In this document: in pieces, positions 1-7,380 of the stretch
How the letters are laid out: every line of letters begins with the position of its first letter
How positions within the stretch are numbered: the stretch's first letter is position 1
Assembly (NCBI GenBank): GCA_964542765.1
Contig: CAZIVO010000093.1
Coordinates: 1-15,125, forward strand
Length of the DNA stretch: 15,125 nucleotides
Source: CAZIVO01 sp964542765
GTDB lineage: Bacteria; Planctomycetota; UBA1135; UBA2386
Reading direction: 5' to 3'
The notes under the pieces: generated by a model
Database searches by the model: none
Told to the model about the DNA's origin: nothing
What the model saw: only the letters and a program-made list of their open reading frames with translations
Program-made: the position numbers and the translations under genes

Positions 1-921
1 GTGCGGTTTTTTCCTGCTACGGCGATACTTCCCGTGCGGGTGCGCCTGATCGTAGACATCCCGTAGTCTCCCCATCGAGACGTGGGTGTAGATCTCGGTG
101 GTCACGAGCCTCTCGTGCCCCAGCAGTTCTTGTACGGTGCGCAGGTCGGCACCCCGGTCGAGGAGGTGGGTGGCGAAGGAGTGGCGCAGGCCGTGTGGTG
201 TGAGGCGAGTAGGGATCTCTGCACGTTTGGCGTGACGCTGCACAACTTCCAGGATCCAGCGAGACGACAAAGGCCCTCCGCGCCTGTTCAGAAAGAGAAT
301 CCCGGAGTCTTGGCGACGGTGCTCGGACAGGAGCGTTGCGCGGGATGAGAAGTGATCCTCGATCGCCTGTCGGGCCGCTGATCCGAGCATCGCCAGTCGT
401 TCCTTGCGACCCTTGCCCAGGACGCGAACGGTCCCTTCATGAAGGTCTAGCGATGCTAGCGGGAGATTGGCCGCCTCGCTGACCCGGCAACCGGTTGAAT
501 ACAGAAATTCGAGGATGGCCCGGTCTCGGGAACCAAAGAAGTCCTTGTCGAATTCCAGTGCGAGTAGTTGATCTATTTCATCCTCGGTCAAGAACCGTGG
601 AATGCGAGAGGGGGTCTTGGGCCCCTTGACGAGTTTGGCCGGGTCCTCGGAAAGCCCTCGATGCTCTCGCAGGAACCGGAAGAAGGATCGGATCGCTGCG
701 AGCTTGCGTTGTATGGTCGTAGCCTTCAGGCCGCGGTCCTGGAGATCTACGAGGTAGCGGCGGATCTGAAGTCGAGTGGGGGTGCCATTACCTCGCGGAA
801 GCCAGGAGAGGAATGCTCGCAGGTCAGTTCCATATGCCCGCAGCGTGTTCGGCGACATGTGGCGCACCTGCGCCAAGTGGCGCAGGAAGTTCTGCTGCTC
901 TTTTCCCAGTGAGTGCCCCAT
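1..921 (-). CDS. XerC/XerD-type tyrosine recombinase (3' end beyond window)
   Basis: Site-specific tyrosine recombinase that cuts and rejoins DNA through a tyrosine nucleophile; in this family the usual job is resolving chromosome dimers at dif. The frame is open from the ATG at 921 to the window edge (307 residues seen, no stop reached), close to the usual 295-310, so only a short tail is missing. An N-terminal SAM-like DNA-binding domain covers about residues 5-90 (SPNTLRAY, then TIQRKLAAIRSFFRFL). The catalytic domain is about 105-290 and all active-site residues are present: R146 in TGCRVSEA, K170 in LGKGRKERL, H243 and R246 in TPHGLRHSFATHLL, H269 in LGHE, and nucleophile Y278 in EIYTHV. 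The ATG lies 72 bp after the thioredoxin-like gene and may share its transcript. A housekeeping XerC or XerD is more likely than a phage integrase because of size and the lack of mobile-element context, but I cannot tell C from D. Confidence 0.93.
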   Translation of the reverse strand, partial: MGHSLGKEQQNFLRHLAQVRHMSPNTLRAYGTDLRAFLSWLPRGNGTPTRLQIRRYLVDLQDRGLKATTIQRKLAAIRSFFRFLREHRGLSEDPAKLVKGPKTPSRIPRFLTEDEIDQLLALEFDKDFFGSRDRAILEFLYSTGCRVSEAANLPLASLDLHEGTVRVLGKGRKERLAMLGSAARQAIEDHFSSRATLLSEHRRQDSGILFLNRRGGPLSSRWILEVVQRHAKRAEIPTRLTPHGLRHSFATHLLDRGADLRTVQELLGHERLVTTEIYTHVSMGRLRDVYDQAHPHGKYRRSRKKPH

Positions 922-938
922 CGCCTGACCGCACGATG

Positions 939-944
939 GTTATA
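939..944 (-). promoter_or_regulatory. possible -10 box upstream of the recombinase
   Basis: On the minus strand this reads TATAAC, five of six matches to the sigma70 -10 consensus, 18 bp before the recombinase ATG. No convincing -35 hexamer lies at 16-18 bp, so the call is weak. A start site here would leave an almost leaderless message. Two direct copies of GACAGGT (954-960 and 965-971, plus strand) lie just upstream. Confidence 0.25.
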
Positions 945-993
945 CCGATCCAGACAGGTATCCGACAGGTTTGGTTTTGCCGGGATGAAACGG

Positions 994-1896
994 TCAGTTG
1001 CGGCTGACGGGAGCGACCCTGCCGATGTTACCGGGTTGACGGGATGGCGAGACGACTTTTGCATTCTTCAATTGAAGGCTCAGGAGTGGGTCAGCGGCCA
1101 GTCGTGCCACGGTTTTGTTCCGATCCTTGGCCAGCGTGTTCAGCATCGCAATGGCGCGATTGCCATAGAGGTCGACGATGTTTTGCAGGAGCCGTTGATG
1201 AAATTCCTTTGGGCCCTTGACCGATCTCATCAAGAAGCCAGCATCCTCGGGCCTGGCGAGGGCAAAAGCGGTGCGGGTCCGATGGAAGGCAGATTCGTTC
1301 CGCCGCGCTGAGCTGGAGAATTTCGACAGCAACGACTTTTGTGAAGATGTCTGTCGCTTGACGCTCTTGCACATCGGTTTTGCCTTCTGGATCGCGATGC
1401 TGATCTGGCTGGCACTGCATTCATAGGTGTGATGCCATGCTACGGTGCCGTTTGGATAGAGGAGAATGTACTGAGGGGCGATGATCGACCGGAGTTCACC
1501 GAAAAGCCATTTGCGGGCGGCCATCTCCGTGGCCTTGTGTTGTTCGCAGGTCAGATGGCCAAACCGGTGGCATGGAGCATGACCACTGTCATGGTCGTAT
1601 CGAGAAGCGATGACGGGCACGACATTGGTGAGTGCGCGAAGGAACTTGGTGTTACGAAAGATGCTTTCGACGGCTCGGTCGTTGGCCGCTTCATCATCCA
1701 TATTGAAGCAGACGAGTAGCAGCTTGTTTCCCTGAGCTGCTTCGATCCGTGCTGCCGTGAAATCACTGCGCCATTCGGGCGAGGCGCTGGCCTTATGCTG
1801 CGCCTTGCTTGTTTCGGCGACTGAACCAAGAGCTATCAGGCTGATCACGCTGATTTGTGCAAGGCGATGAAAATGACATAAGCCGAGAGTTGGCAT
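994..1896 (-). CDS. secreted thioredoxin-fold protein without CxxC
   Basis: A 300-residue exported protein of unproven function. I chose the ATG at 1896 because GAGGAG sits six bases before it; a GTG at 1917 in the same frame would add seven residues but has no such site. The N-terminus looks like a signal peptide (basic/His start, then LAQISVISLIALGSVAETSKA). Residues about 40-165 fit a thioredoxin-like domain: WRSDFTAARIEAAQGNKLLLVCF, then a helix ending in FLRALTNVVPVIAS, then the strand APQYILLYPNGTVAW with the proline expected before the last strands. The place where CxxC would sit reads CFNMDDEA, so no redox pair is present. Instead CHRFGHLTCEQH (about 109-120) gives two Cys and two His that could bind metal. 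The C-terminal third is helical and unassigned. It lies about 140 bp after the serine genes. Confidence 0.75.
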   Translation of the reverse strand: MPTLGLCHFHRLAQISVISLIALGSVAETSKAQHKASASPEWRSDFTAARIEAAQGNKLLLVCFNMDDEAANDRAVESIFRNTKFLRALTNVVPVIASRYDHDSGHAPCHRFGHLTCEQHKATEMAARKWLFGELRSIIAPQYILLYPNGTVAWHHTYECSASQISIAIQKAKPMCKSVKRQTSSQKSLLSKFSSSARRNESAFHRTRTAFALARPEDAGFLMRSVKGPKEFHQRLLQNIVDLYGNRAIAMLNTLAKDRNKTVARLAADPLLSLQLKNAKVVSPSRQPGNIGRVAPVSRN

Positions 1897-1907
1897 GAGT
1901 ATCTCCT
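1897..1907 (-). promoter_or_regulatory. strong ribosome binding site of the thioredoxin-like gene
   Basis: On the minus strand GAGGAG is followed by six bases and then ATG at 1896. This decides the start in favour of 1896 over the upstream GTG at 1917. Confidence 0.7.
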
Positions 1908-2007
1908 CGAGCTCCACCGAGATGGTCTTCGCGGACAGGGTATTGGCGGTAGCCGTACTGGTTTGGCGACCACTGATGATGAAGCGCAGGGAATGAGGCG
2001 GTCGTTA

Positions 2008-2030
2008 CTCGAAATCTGCCAGAATTCGAG
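2008..2030. repeat. 23-bp near-perfect palindrome after the aminotransferase
   Basis: The arms CTCGAA and TTCGAG flank TCTG-C-CAGA, so ten of eleven base pairs match around a single central base; only one pair (A/A at 2014 and 2024) is off. It starts six bases after the aminotransferase stop and has no T-run on either side. It could be a hairpin that protects the 3' end of the serine mRNA, a weak terminator, or an operator for the downstream thioredoxin-like gene. The rest of the 140-bp gap holds no clear promoter. Confidence 0.6.
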
Positions 2031-2036
2031 GATCCG

Positions 2037-3092
2037 CTAGGCCAAGGCGCTCAGGAGTTGCTGGAGGCGCCCGATCGGATGGTCGCCCATGTGCCCGATT
2101 CGGAAGGTTTCACCCTTTAGCTTGCCGTAGCCATTTCCGAGGACGAATCCGGCTTGTGCGGCTCGGTCGATCAAGTCCGGTACAGCGTGACCTGAGTTGC
2201 GCAGACAGCTGACAGTGGGTGAGCGGTAAGGCTCTTCGGGCAGGAAGGAGAATCCTTTCTGCGCGGCCCAGGCTGTGACGGCACTGCGCATGTCGAGGTG
2301 TCGTTGCCAGCGGTTGCTGAGCCCTTCTTTTGCGATGCGGTCGAGTTGGTGGGATAGTGCGAACACCAATGGCACACAAGGAGTGGCGACCGTGCGGCCG
2401 GCAGCCAGCCCCTTGCTGAGGCGCTCGAAGTCGAGCATGAATCCACGATCTGGCATGCCGCTGGCTCGCTCGATGGCGCGCTCGGAGATGGCGAAGACGC
2501 ATAGACCTGGCGGCAATGCCAGGCACTTCTGAGTCCCTGCGAAGGCCAGATCGAGCCCCCATTCGTCAAATCGAAGTTCTGCTCCACCGAGGCCGGAGAC
2601 GGTATCCACGAGGATCAGCGTCTCCGGGGAGGCATCGCGAACTGAGCGCGCGATCTCCGACAGAGGGTTGCAAACTCCGGTAGAGGTTTCGTTGTGGGTG
2701 ACGGCTACCGCATCGAAGTGAGTTTCCTTGAGCTTGTCATGCAAGAGTTCGGGAAGGTTCGGTTGACCCCAGTCGACAGATATGGATTCCACCTGACGTC
2801 CGCAGCTGGCGCTGACGATCGCCCACCGCTCACCGAACGCGCCAGAGGTCAGGTGGAGGATGCGTTTTCGCACGAGGTTCCGCACACCTGCATCCATCAG
2901 CGCCGTTGCCGGACAGTTTTCGAAGAGAGCGTGAGCATCGGTGAGAAAAAGCCCCTTGAGCTTGTCGCAGACGGCTTGAACTTTTTCGACGAAGGCCGGG
3001 CTGCGGTGGCCGATCAGTGGCATCGCCATGATCTCGCGAAGTTCTGCGTCTACTTCGACGGGGCCTGGAATGAAGAGGATCTTGTCATCCAT
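2037..3092 (-). CDS. serC: class V aminotransferase, probable phosphoserine aminotransferase
   Basis: PLP enzyme that, given its partners, most likely turns 3-phosphohydroxypyruvate plus glutamate into phosphoserine. The 351-residue sequence is of the alanine-glyoxylate/serine-glyoxylate aminotransferase branch (opening LFIPGPVEV, then HNETSTG at about 133-139), not the classical E. coli SerC branch. Such enzymes serve as SerC in many archaea and some bacteria. The PLP lysine is K189 in FAGTQKCLALPPG, and D163 in LVDTVSGLGG is the ring-nitrogen aspartate. A TTG at 3101 in frame would add three residues, but GAGAG ends ten bases before the ATG at 3092, so I use the ATG. It starts 12 bp after serB, and serA precedes that, which is the main reason for the serC call. 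A serine-glyoxylate or alanine-glyoxylate role remains possible from sequence alone. Confidence 0.85.
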   Translation of the reverse strand: MDDKILFIPGPVEVDAELREIMAMPLIGHRSPAFVEKVQAVCDKLKGLFLTDAHALFENCPATALMDAGVRNLVRKRILHLTSGAFGERWAIVSASCGRQVESISVDWGQPNLPELLHDKLKETHFDAVAVTHNETSTGVCNPLSEIARSVRDASPETLILVDTVSGLGGAELRFDEWGLDLAFAGTQKCLALPPGLCVFAISERAIERASGMPDRGFMLDFERLSKGLAAGRTVATPCVPLVFALSHQLDRIAKEGLSNRWQRHLDMRSAVTAWAAQKGFSFLPEEPYRSPTVSCLRNSGHAVPDLIDRAAQAGFVLGNGYGKLKGETFRIGHMGDHPIGRLQQLLSALA

Positions 3093-3104
3093 GAACGTCA
3101 ACTC

Positions 3105-3818
3105 TCAGTCATCAAGGAGCAATGGAGCGAAGCGTGGATCGTCACCGAGAGCACCTTTTTCGTCATCATCGAGGGCGATGTCCAGCAAGCAACGGAGATC
3201 AGGGCGATCGAGAAAGATATCAGCCCCCTCACGCACCGCAGTCCGCGCCTGTACACCGCCGAATCCGACGAGAAGATCGATAGCCGGTCGAGTTTCGAGA
3301 TCGGTGACGCCATCGCCAATGAAGACGGCCGGGCGTTGTGAGGAGTTGCGCATGACTGTCAGCTTGCCGCCGTTTTGCCACAGGGGAGATTGTTGGTTGA
3401 ATCCCTGATAGGAACCATCTTCGTTGAAGATGAGGGGCACGGCGTGCACGAGATCGTTACCGATGCCAATTTCTGCAGCCAGGACCCTCACGGCTTGTTC
3501 GATTCCGCCGCTGACGATTCCCACGATCTTGCCGAGATGGTGCAAGGCAGCGACGACTTCCTTTGTCCATGGCAGCATCCGTTCGACGTAGAGCTGGCCG
3601 ATCTTGTCGATCTCGGTTTGGTGCGGAGCCAGGAGTTCGAGGCGAGTCGGATAGATTTCTTCCAGCGAGATTTCGCCCTCCATCGCCCGCGTGGTCAGGC
3701 TTTCGATTTCCGCTCGCACATCTTCGTCGCGCCAGCGACAGAGTTCGTCGACACCTTCTATGGAAGAGAGCGTGGAGTCGCAGTCGAACCAGAAGGAAAG
3801 GAAAGGGGGCGAGGTCAT
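3105..3818 (-). CDS. serB: phosphoserine phosphatase (HAD superfamily)
   Basis: Removes phosphate from phosphoserine, the last step of serine synthesis, in the cytosol. The 237 residues carry all four HAD motifs: FWFDCDSTLS with nucleophile D12 and acid D14, VSGG with S103, the lysine K152 in NGGKLTV, and the metal site GDGVTDLE with D169 and D173. The cap helix segment AMEGEISLEE is typical of SerB. There is no ACT domain, so this is the short form. The ATG at 3818 has only a poor ribosome site of its own; it overlaps (ATGA) the stop of an eight-codon frame that begins just after serA and has a good AGGA site, so it may be translated by coupling. The aminotransferase follows 12 bp later. Confidence 0.92.
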   Translation of the reverse strand: MTSPPFLSFWFDCDSTLSSIEGVDELCRWRDEDVRAEIESLTTRAMEGEISLEEIYPTRLELLAPHQTEIDKIGQLYVERMLPWTKEVVAALHHLGKIVGIVSGGIEQAVRVLAAEIGIGNDLVHAVPLIFNEDGSYQGFNQQSPLWQNGGKLTVMRNSSQRPAVFIGDGVTDLETRPAIDLLVGFGGVQARTAVREGADIFLDRPDLRCLLDIALDDDEKGALGDDPRFAPLLLDD

Positions 3819-3841
3819 GGTTCCATGTTCGAATGTTCCAT
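3815..3841 (-). other. eight-codon frame linking serA to serB
   Basis: After the serA stop the minus strand reads AGGA, five bases, then an ATG opening MEHSNMEP and a TGA whose first two bases are the last two of the serB ATG. The spacing is that of a real translation start, while serB itself lacks a good site. It may pass ribosomes to serB. Chance cannot be excluded for so short a frame. Confidence 0.35.
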
Positions 3842-3849
3842 GGCGTTCC

Positions 3850-5436
3850 TCACAACCTGACGCGGTGGGCTTGTTCGATACCGTCCACTTGCTGCAGCAC
3901 CTCGAGTGTTTCTTGAGTCAGGGTTCCTGCGAGGTTCCAGATGGCGATGGCGGAACCTTCGCCCTCGGTTCGGGATCCCAGTTGCAGTCGCTCGACGTTG
4001 ATGTCGTTTTCACCGAGGACCGTTCCGATACGGCCGGCTACACCGGGGCGGTCGCGATGGAAGGTGACGAGCAGAGGGCCTTCGGGGATGGCGTCGAGCA
4101 TGAATTCATCAAATTCCACCATGCGTACGTGGCGGTTGCCCAGCACCGTACCGCTCACGAAGTGGTGGACCCCATCGATGACTGCCTCGACTCGGATGAG
4201 ATTGAGGAAGTCTTTTTTGAGCGTGGAAGATTCTGTGTGGATACGGACGCCCATGTTTTCAGCGACCCGGGTTGCGTTCACGGGGGTGACGGGGATGTCT
4301 GCCCGGTTCTGCATGGCACCGACCTGCATCGCCACGGTCAGAGGTTCTGCACAGGACTCCGGCAGGCTGCCTTGCAGCGTCAGTCGTAGCGATTCGATTT
4401 TCCCTTCATGGATCTGTGCCAGGAACGCGGTCAGATTGCGCGCGAGAGTGAGGTAGGGTTCGACCTGCATGGCTTCGCTCGGAGCGATGCGCGGCACATT
4501 CACGCCATTGAGTGTGATGCCACGCTTGAGGCAGGTGATGATCTGCTTGGCCATGTCGAGGGAGACGTTCCGCTTGGCTTCTGCGGTGCTGGCACCAAGA
4601 TGAGGGGTGAGCACGACATTCGGAAATTTACGGAGAGGATGTGCTTCGCCCAGAGGTTCTTCTTCATACACGTCCAGCGCGGCGCCAGCGAGATGTCCGG
4701 ATTCGAGCACATCGCAAAGGGCTGATTCGTCGACGATGCCTCCGCGTGCTGCGTGGATCAGATAGGCTCCTGGCTTCATCGATTGAAGGCGCTGGGCGTT
4801 CAGGAGATGTCGTGTCTGATCGGACAGAGGGACATGCACGGTCACAAAATCGCTGCAACCCAAAAGATCGTCGAGGTCCATGAGTTGCACGCCGATGGGT
4901 GCCTGCTCTTCACTGACATAGGGATCGTATGCAACTACCTTCATGCACAGGCCCTTTCCTCGTTCGGCAACCACCCTGCCGATCCGGCCGAGACCGATGA
5001 TGCCGAAGGTTTTGCCACTGATTTCGCTACCGGTCAGTCCGCTTTTTTCCCAGCGTCCCTGTTTCATTGAACTGTCTGCTGCCGGGATGCGACGCGCCAG
5101 ACTCATGAGGAGTGCCAGAGCATGTTCGCCAGTGGTGACCGCCCCGGCTTCGGGAGTGTTCATGACAACGATCCCACGCTCGGTGGCAGCCTCGAGATCG
5201 ACGTTGTCGATGCCGATTCCCGCGCGGCCGATGACGGCCAGATTTTCTGCCAGATCGAGACTGCGAGCGGTCACCTTGGTGGCCGAGCGTACGACCAGGG
5301 CATGGAAAGGGGGGAGGGTGTCACGCAGAGTGGCTTCGTCCATGCCCTTCTTGACGACCACCTCTCCTGCTTGATTGAGGAGTTGCATACCCTCGGCAGA
5401 GAGTTCGTCGGCGACGAGAATGCGGTAGGAACTCAT
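3850..5436 (-). CDS. serA: D-3-phosphoglycerate dehydrogenase with ACT domain
   Basis: Oxidises 3-phosphoglycerate to 3-phosphohydroxypyruvate with NAD, the committed step of serine synthesis. At 528 residues it is the long form known from Mycobacterium and many other bacteria. In order: substrate-binding half (1-98), NAD-binding Rossmann domain with GLGRIG at 148-153, return to the substrate domain, an intervening (ASB-type) domain at about 320-440, and a C-terminal ACT domain (about 455-528, LLVTFHRDRPGVAGRIGTVL) that usually binds serine for feedback inhibition. Catalytic residues are R231 (AARGGIVD), E260 (DVYEEEP) and H279 (TPHLGAST). The start overlaps the sugar-transferase stop as ATGA, so the two are translationally coupled. 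serB begins 31 bp after its stop. Confidence 0.97.
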   Translation of the reverse strand: MSSYRILVADELSAEGMQLLNQAGEVVVKKGMDEATLRDTLPPFHALVVRSATKVTARSLDLAENLAVIGRAGIGIDNVDLEAATERGIVVMNTPEAGAVTTGEHALALLMSLARRIPAADSSMKQGRWEKSGLTGSEISGKTFGIIGLGRIGRVVAERGKGLCMKVVAYDPYVSEEQAPIGVQLMDLDDLLGCSDFVTVHVPLSDQTRHLLNAQRLQSMKPGAYLIHAARGGIVDESALCDVLESGHLAGAALDVYEEEPLGEAHPLRKFPNVVLTPHLGASTAEAKRNVSLDMAKQIITCLKRGITLNGVNVPRIAPSEAMQVEPYLTLARNLTAFLAQIHEGKIESLRLTLQGSLPESCAEPLTVAMQVGAMQNRADIPVTPVNATRVAENMGVRIHTESSTLKKDFLNLIRVEAVIDGVHHFVSGTVLGNRHVRMVEFDEFMLDAIPEGPLLVTFHRDRPGVAGRIGTVLGENDINVERLQLGSRTEGEGSAIAIWNLAGTLTQETLEVLQQVDGIEQAHRVRL

Positions 5437-6917
5437 CGCGCACCCTTGCCGAAGATGACGACGCCGACAGTGCGGAGAATGATATTGATGTCGAAGAGGA
5501 TGCTCATGTTCTTGAGGTAATAGAGGTCGAACCGAAGTTTCTCGACAGCGTCATCGACGGATGCTCCATAGTGGTGGTTGACCTGTGCCCAACCGGTGAT
5601 TCCTGGCTTGACGGCCAAGCGTAGAGGGTAGAAGGGGATTTCACGCGAGAGTTCCTTCACGAAGAAAGGTCGCTCGGGCCTGGGGCCCACAAAGGACATC
5701 TGGCCGGCCAGGACATTGATCATCTGAGGAATTTCGTCGATCCGGGTCAGTCGGAGCAGGCGGCCGACTCGGGTCACGCGGTCATCGTTGATTTGGGCCC
5801 AGACAGGTCCTGATCGGGCTTCAGCGTCGACTCGCATCGTGCGGAACTTGAGGACGTTGAAGGTCGCACCCTCTTGGCCAACCCGGGGTTGGCGGAAGAA
5901 GATAGGCCCCTTGCTATCGAGTCGGATAGCGAGGACCCCGAGGAGGCAGATGGGTGCGGAGAGGATCAGGCCCGCTAAGGAAGCTATGATATCGATGATG
6001 CGTTTACAGGCGATGGTCAGGGGCGGCTTCGAGAAGCCTGTCCCGAAGATCAGGTAAGAGGGTCGGAGGCTCTCGATGGCGATCTTGCCGGCGATGCGCT
6101 CGTACATCTCTTCCCGCTCCTCGACCCGAATCCCGGCCATGCGGCCCTCCAGAAGTCCGGTAACCGGCAGGGTCCCACGTCGTTCCTCGAAAGCGACGAC
6201 GATGCGGGCCGCACGCATCTCTTGAGCGATGTCGGCGAGTTTGTTCGTGGGGCCAAGGATATTTATATGTGCCGGCGCCTGCGGGGGGCTTGTGCCATCA
6301 CCGACGAGTCCCACGACTTCGAAACCAGAAATAGGGCTTTCGTGGATCATTTCAGCGATCGATTGAGCCTGCTTTCCGGTTCCAAGAATCAGAACGCGCT
6401 CGCCGGTTGCCCACTTGTAGAAGAACCAGTGGAAGCCCCATCGCCAGGCGTAAATTGCGATGAAACAGATTCCGATCAGCAACAGGAGTTTCCAGGTGCG
6501 ATTCGATCCCTGGATTCCTGGAAAGTAGAAGAGTCCCGGCAAGATGAAGACCAGGATGGCCAGCATGACCAGGGCATAACCCGCCGAATGCATGAGTCGA
6601 TTGGGTAGCTCGCGCCGGTGCTGAGAGACCTTCCAGTCGTAGAGATCGTTGTAAGACAAGCAGGCCTGGCAGAGGATCGCGATGGTCAGGCAAGACAGGA
6701 GGGTGCGCCAGAAGCCGGGTTCATGAGGGTTGATTTCCGAGATGCCCGAAGCGAAGGGCGAGAAGGAGGTCCCGATGAGCAGAATGGCTGACAAGATGAG
6801 TGTTTCGGAAGTGATCAGGAGCAGCTTCCGGCGGGGGATGATCTGTTCGGTCAGCGTTGGCATGGAGATGCAATCACGGGAGAAGGGGATCGCGCGTCTG
6901 TCCCATTCATAATCCAT
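5433..6917 (-). CDS. exopolysaccharide polyprenyl-phosphate sugar-1-phosphate transferase (EpsB/WcaJ type)
   Basis: Inner-membrane enzyme that starts a polysaccharide repeat unit by moving a sugar-1-phosphate onto undecaprenyl phosphate. Of the 494 residues, about 34-167 hold four membrane segments, 172-290 a nucleotide-binding-like fold (VLILGTGKQAQSIAEM), and 304-490 the catalytic bacterial sugar-transferase domain: KRIIDI, membrane/re-entrant helix about 308-333, GPIFFRQPRVGQEG, FKFRTM-like LKFRTM (356-361), LLRLTRIDEIPQMINVL, SFVGPRPERP (408-417) and PGITGWAQV (438-446). SYNDLYD and LRPSYLIF recall the EpsB_2 (TIGR03013) family, which is often tied to PEP-CTERM or exopolysaccharide loci. 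No other polysaccharide gene is seen here. A start at M19 (6863) is possible; neither start has a clear ribosome site. It begins 28 bp after yraN. Confidence 0.9.
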   Translation of the reverse strand: MDYEWDRRAIPFSRDCISMPTLTEQIIPRRKLLLITSETLILSAILLIGTSFSPFASGISEINPHEPGFWRTLLSCLTIAILCQACLSYNDLYDWKVSQHRRELPNRLMHSAGYALVMLAILVFILPGLFYFPGIQGSNRTWKLLLLIGICFIAIYAWRWGFHWFFYKWATGERVLILGTGKQAQSIAEMIHESPISGFEVVGLVGDGTSPPQAPAHINILGPTNKLADIAQEMRAARIVVAFEERRGTLPVTGLLEGRMAGIRVEEREEMYERIAGKIAIESLRPSYLIFGTGFSKPPLTIACKRIIDIIASLAGLILSAPICLLGVLAIRLDSKGPIFFRQPRVGQEGATFNVLKFRTMRVDAEARSGPVWAQINDDRVTRVGRLLRLTRIDEIPQMINVLAGQMSFVGPRPERPFFVKELSREIPFYPLRLAVKPGITGWAQVNHHYGASVDDAVEKLRFDLYYLKNMSILFDINIILRTVGVVIFGKGAR

Positions 6918-6945
6918 CGACCCAGGGTTTGCCGAAGCTTCATTC

Positions 6946-7380
6946 TCATCGGGCTTTTGTGGGTAAAAACTCTTGACCGGGCCAGTGGCGCAGTTTTGCG
7001 GACTGCCCGCCCGGCAGGTTCACGGCCACGATATCGATACGGAGTTTCCGTGGACGCGGTCGCAGATGAGGAGCCAGCAGGATCAGAGCCCTGCGCAGGC
7101 GCCGTACGAGGTCGGGATTTACGGTTCGTTCGGGTGCTGGGTGCCGGCGGCGCGTCTTCACCTCGACGGCGACCCATAGCCGTCCTCGCCGCATCAAGAG
7201 GTCTATTTCTACTGTTTTCGTAAGCAACCGCCGGGCTTCGCAGGAGAACCCCTTCTCTTCGAGGTAGCGGGCTGCGAGGGCCTCGCCGTAAAGGCCGAGT
7301 TCATGAGGATTGAAGGCGGCGCCGCGACGGTCCTCAGCCGGACTTTTCCTGCGCCGGGTCACCCAGAACTCGGCCGACAT
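6946..7380 (-). CDS. yraN: UPF0102 endonuclease-like protein YraN
   Basis: A small conserved protein with a restriction-endonuclease-like fold and no agreed function; family members have been linked to DNA or RNA processing. The 144 residues show the family signature: GLYGEALAARYLEEKGF (29-45), then EIDLLMRRGRLWVAVEVKTR, where E and D of EID and E/K of EVK form the nuclease-like site, and a closing strand RIDIVAVNL. The first 27 residues are not conserved in the family. The ATG at 7380 overlaps the end of yajC by 47 bp; a GTG at 7362 would cut this to 29 bp. Neither start has a clear ribosome site. Confidence 0.88.
   Translation of the reverse strand: MSAEFWVTRRRKSPAEDRRGAAFNPHELGLYGEALAARYLEEKGFSCEARRLLTKTVEIDLLMRRGRLWVAVEVKTRRRHPAPERTVNPDLVRRLRRALILLAPHLRPRPRKLRIDIVAVNLPGGQSAKLRHWPGQEFLPTKAR

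Noticed and set aside
1..921. The tyrosine recombinase as the integrase of a genomic island
   Set aside because: No tRNA, attachment repeat, or phage or plasmid gene is near, and size and motifs fit XerC/XerD.
747..1064. A 105-codon minus-strand frame spanning the start of the recombinase
   Set aside because: It is an out-of-frame shadow of the recombinase, rich in Arg/Ser/Cys, with no recognisable domain.
3092..3101. TTG at 3101 as the start of the aminotransferase
   Set aside because: The GAGAG site is too close to the TTG but well placed for the ATG at 3092, and the family usually starts just before the LFIPGPVEV segment.
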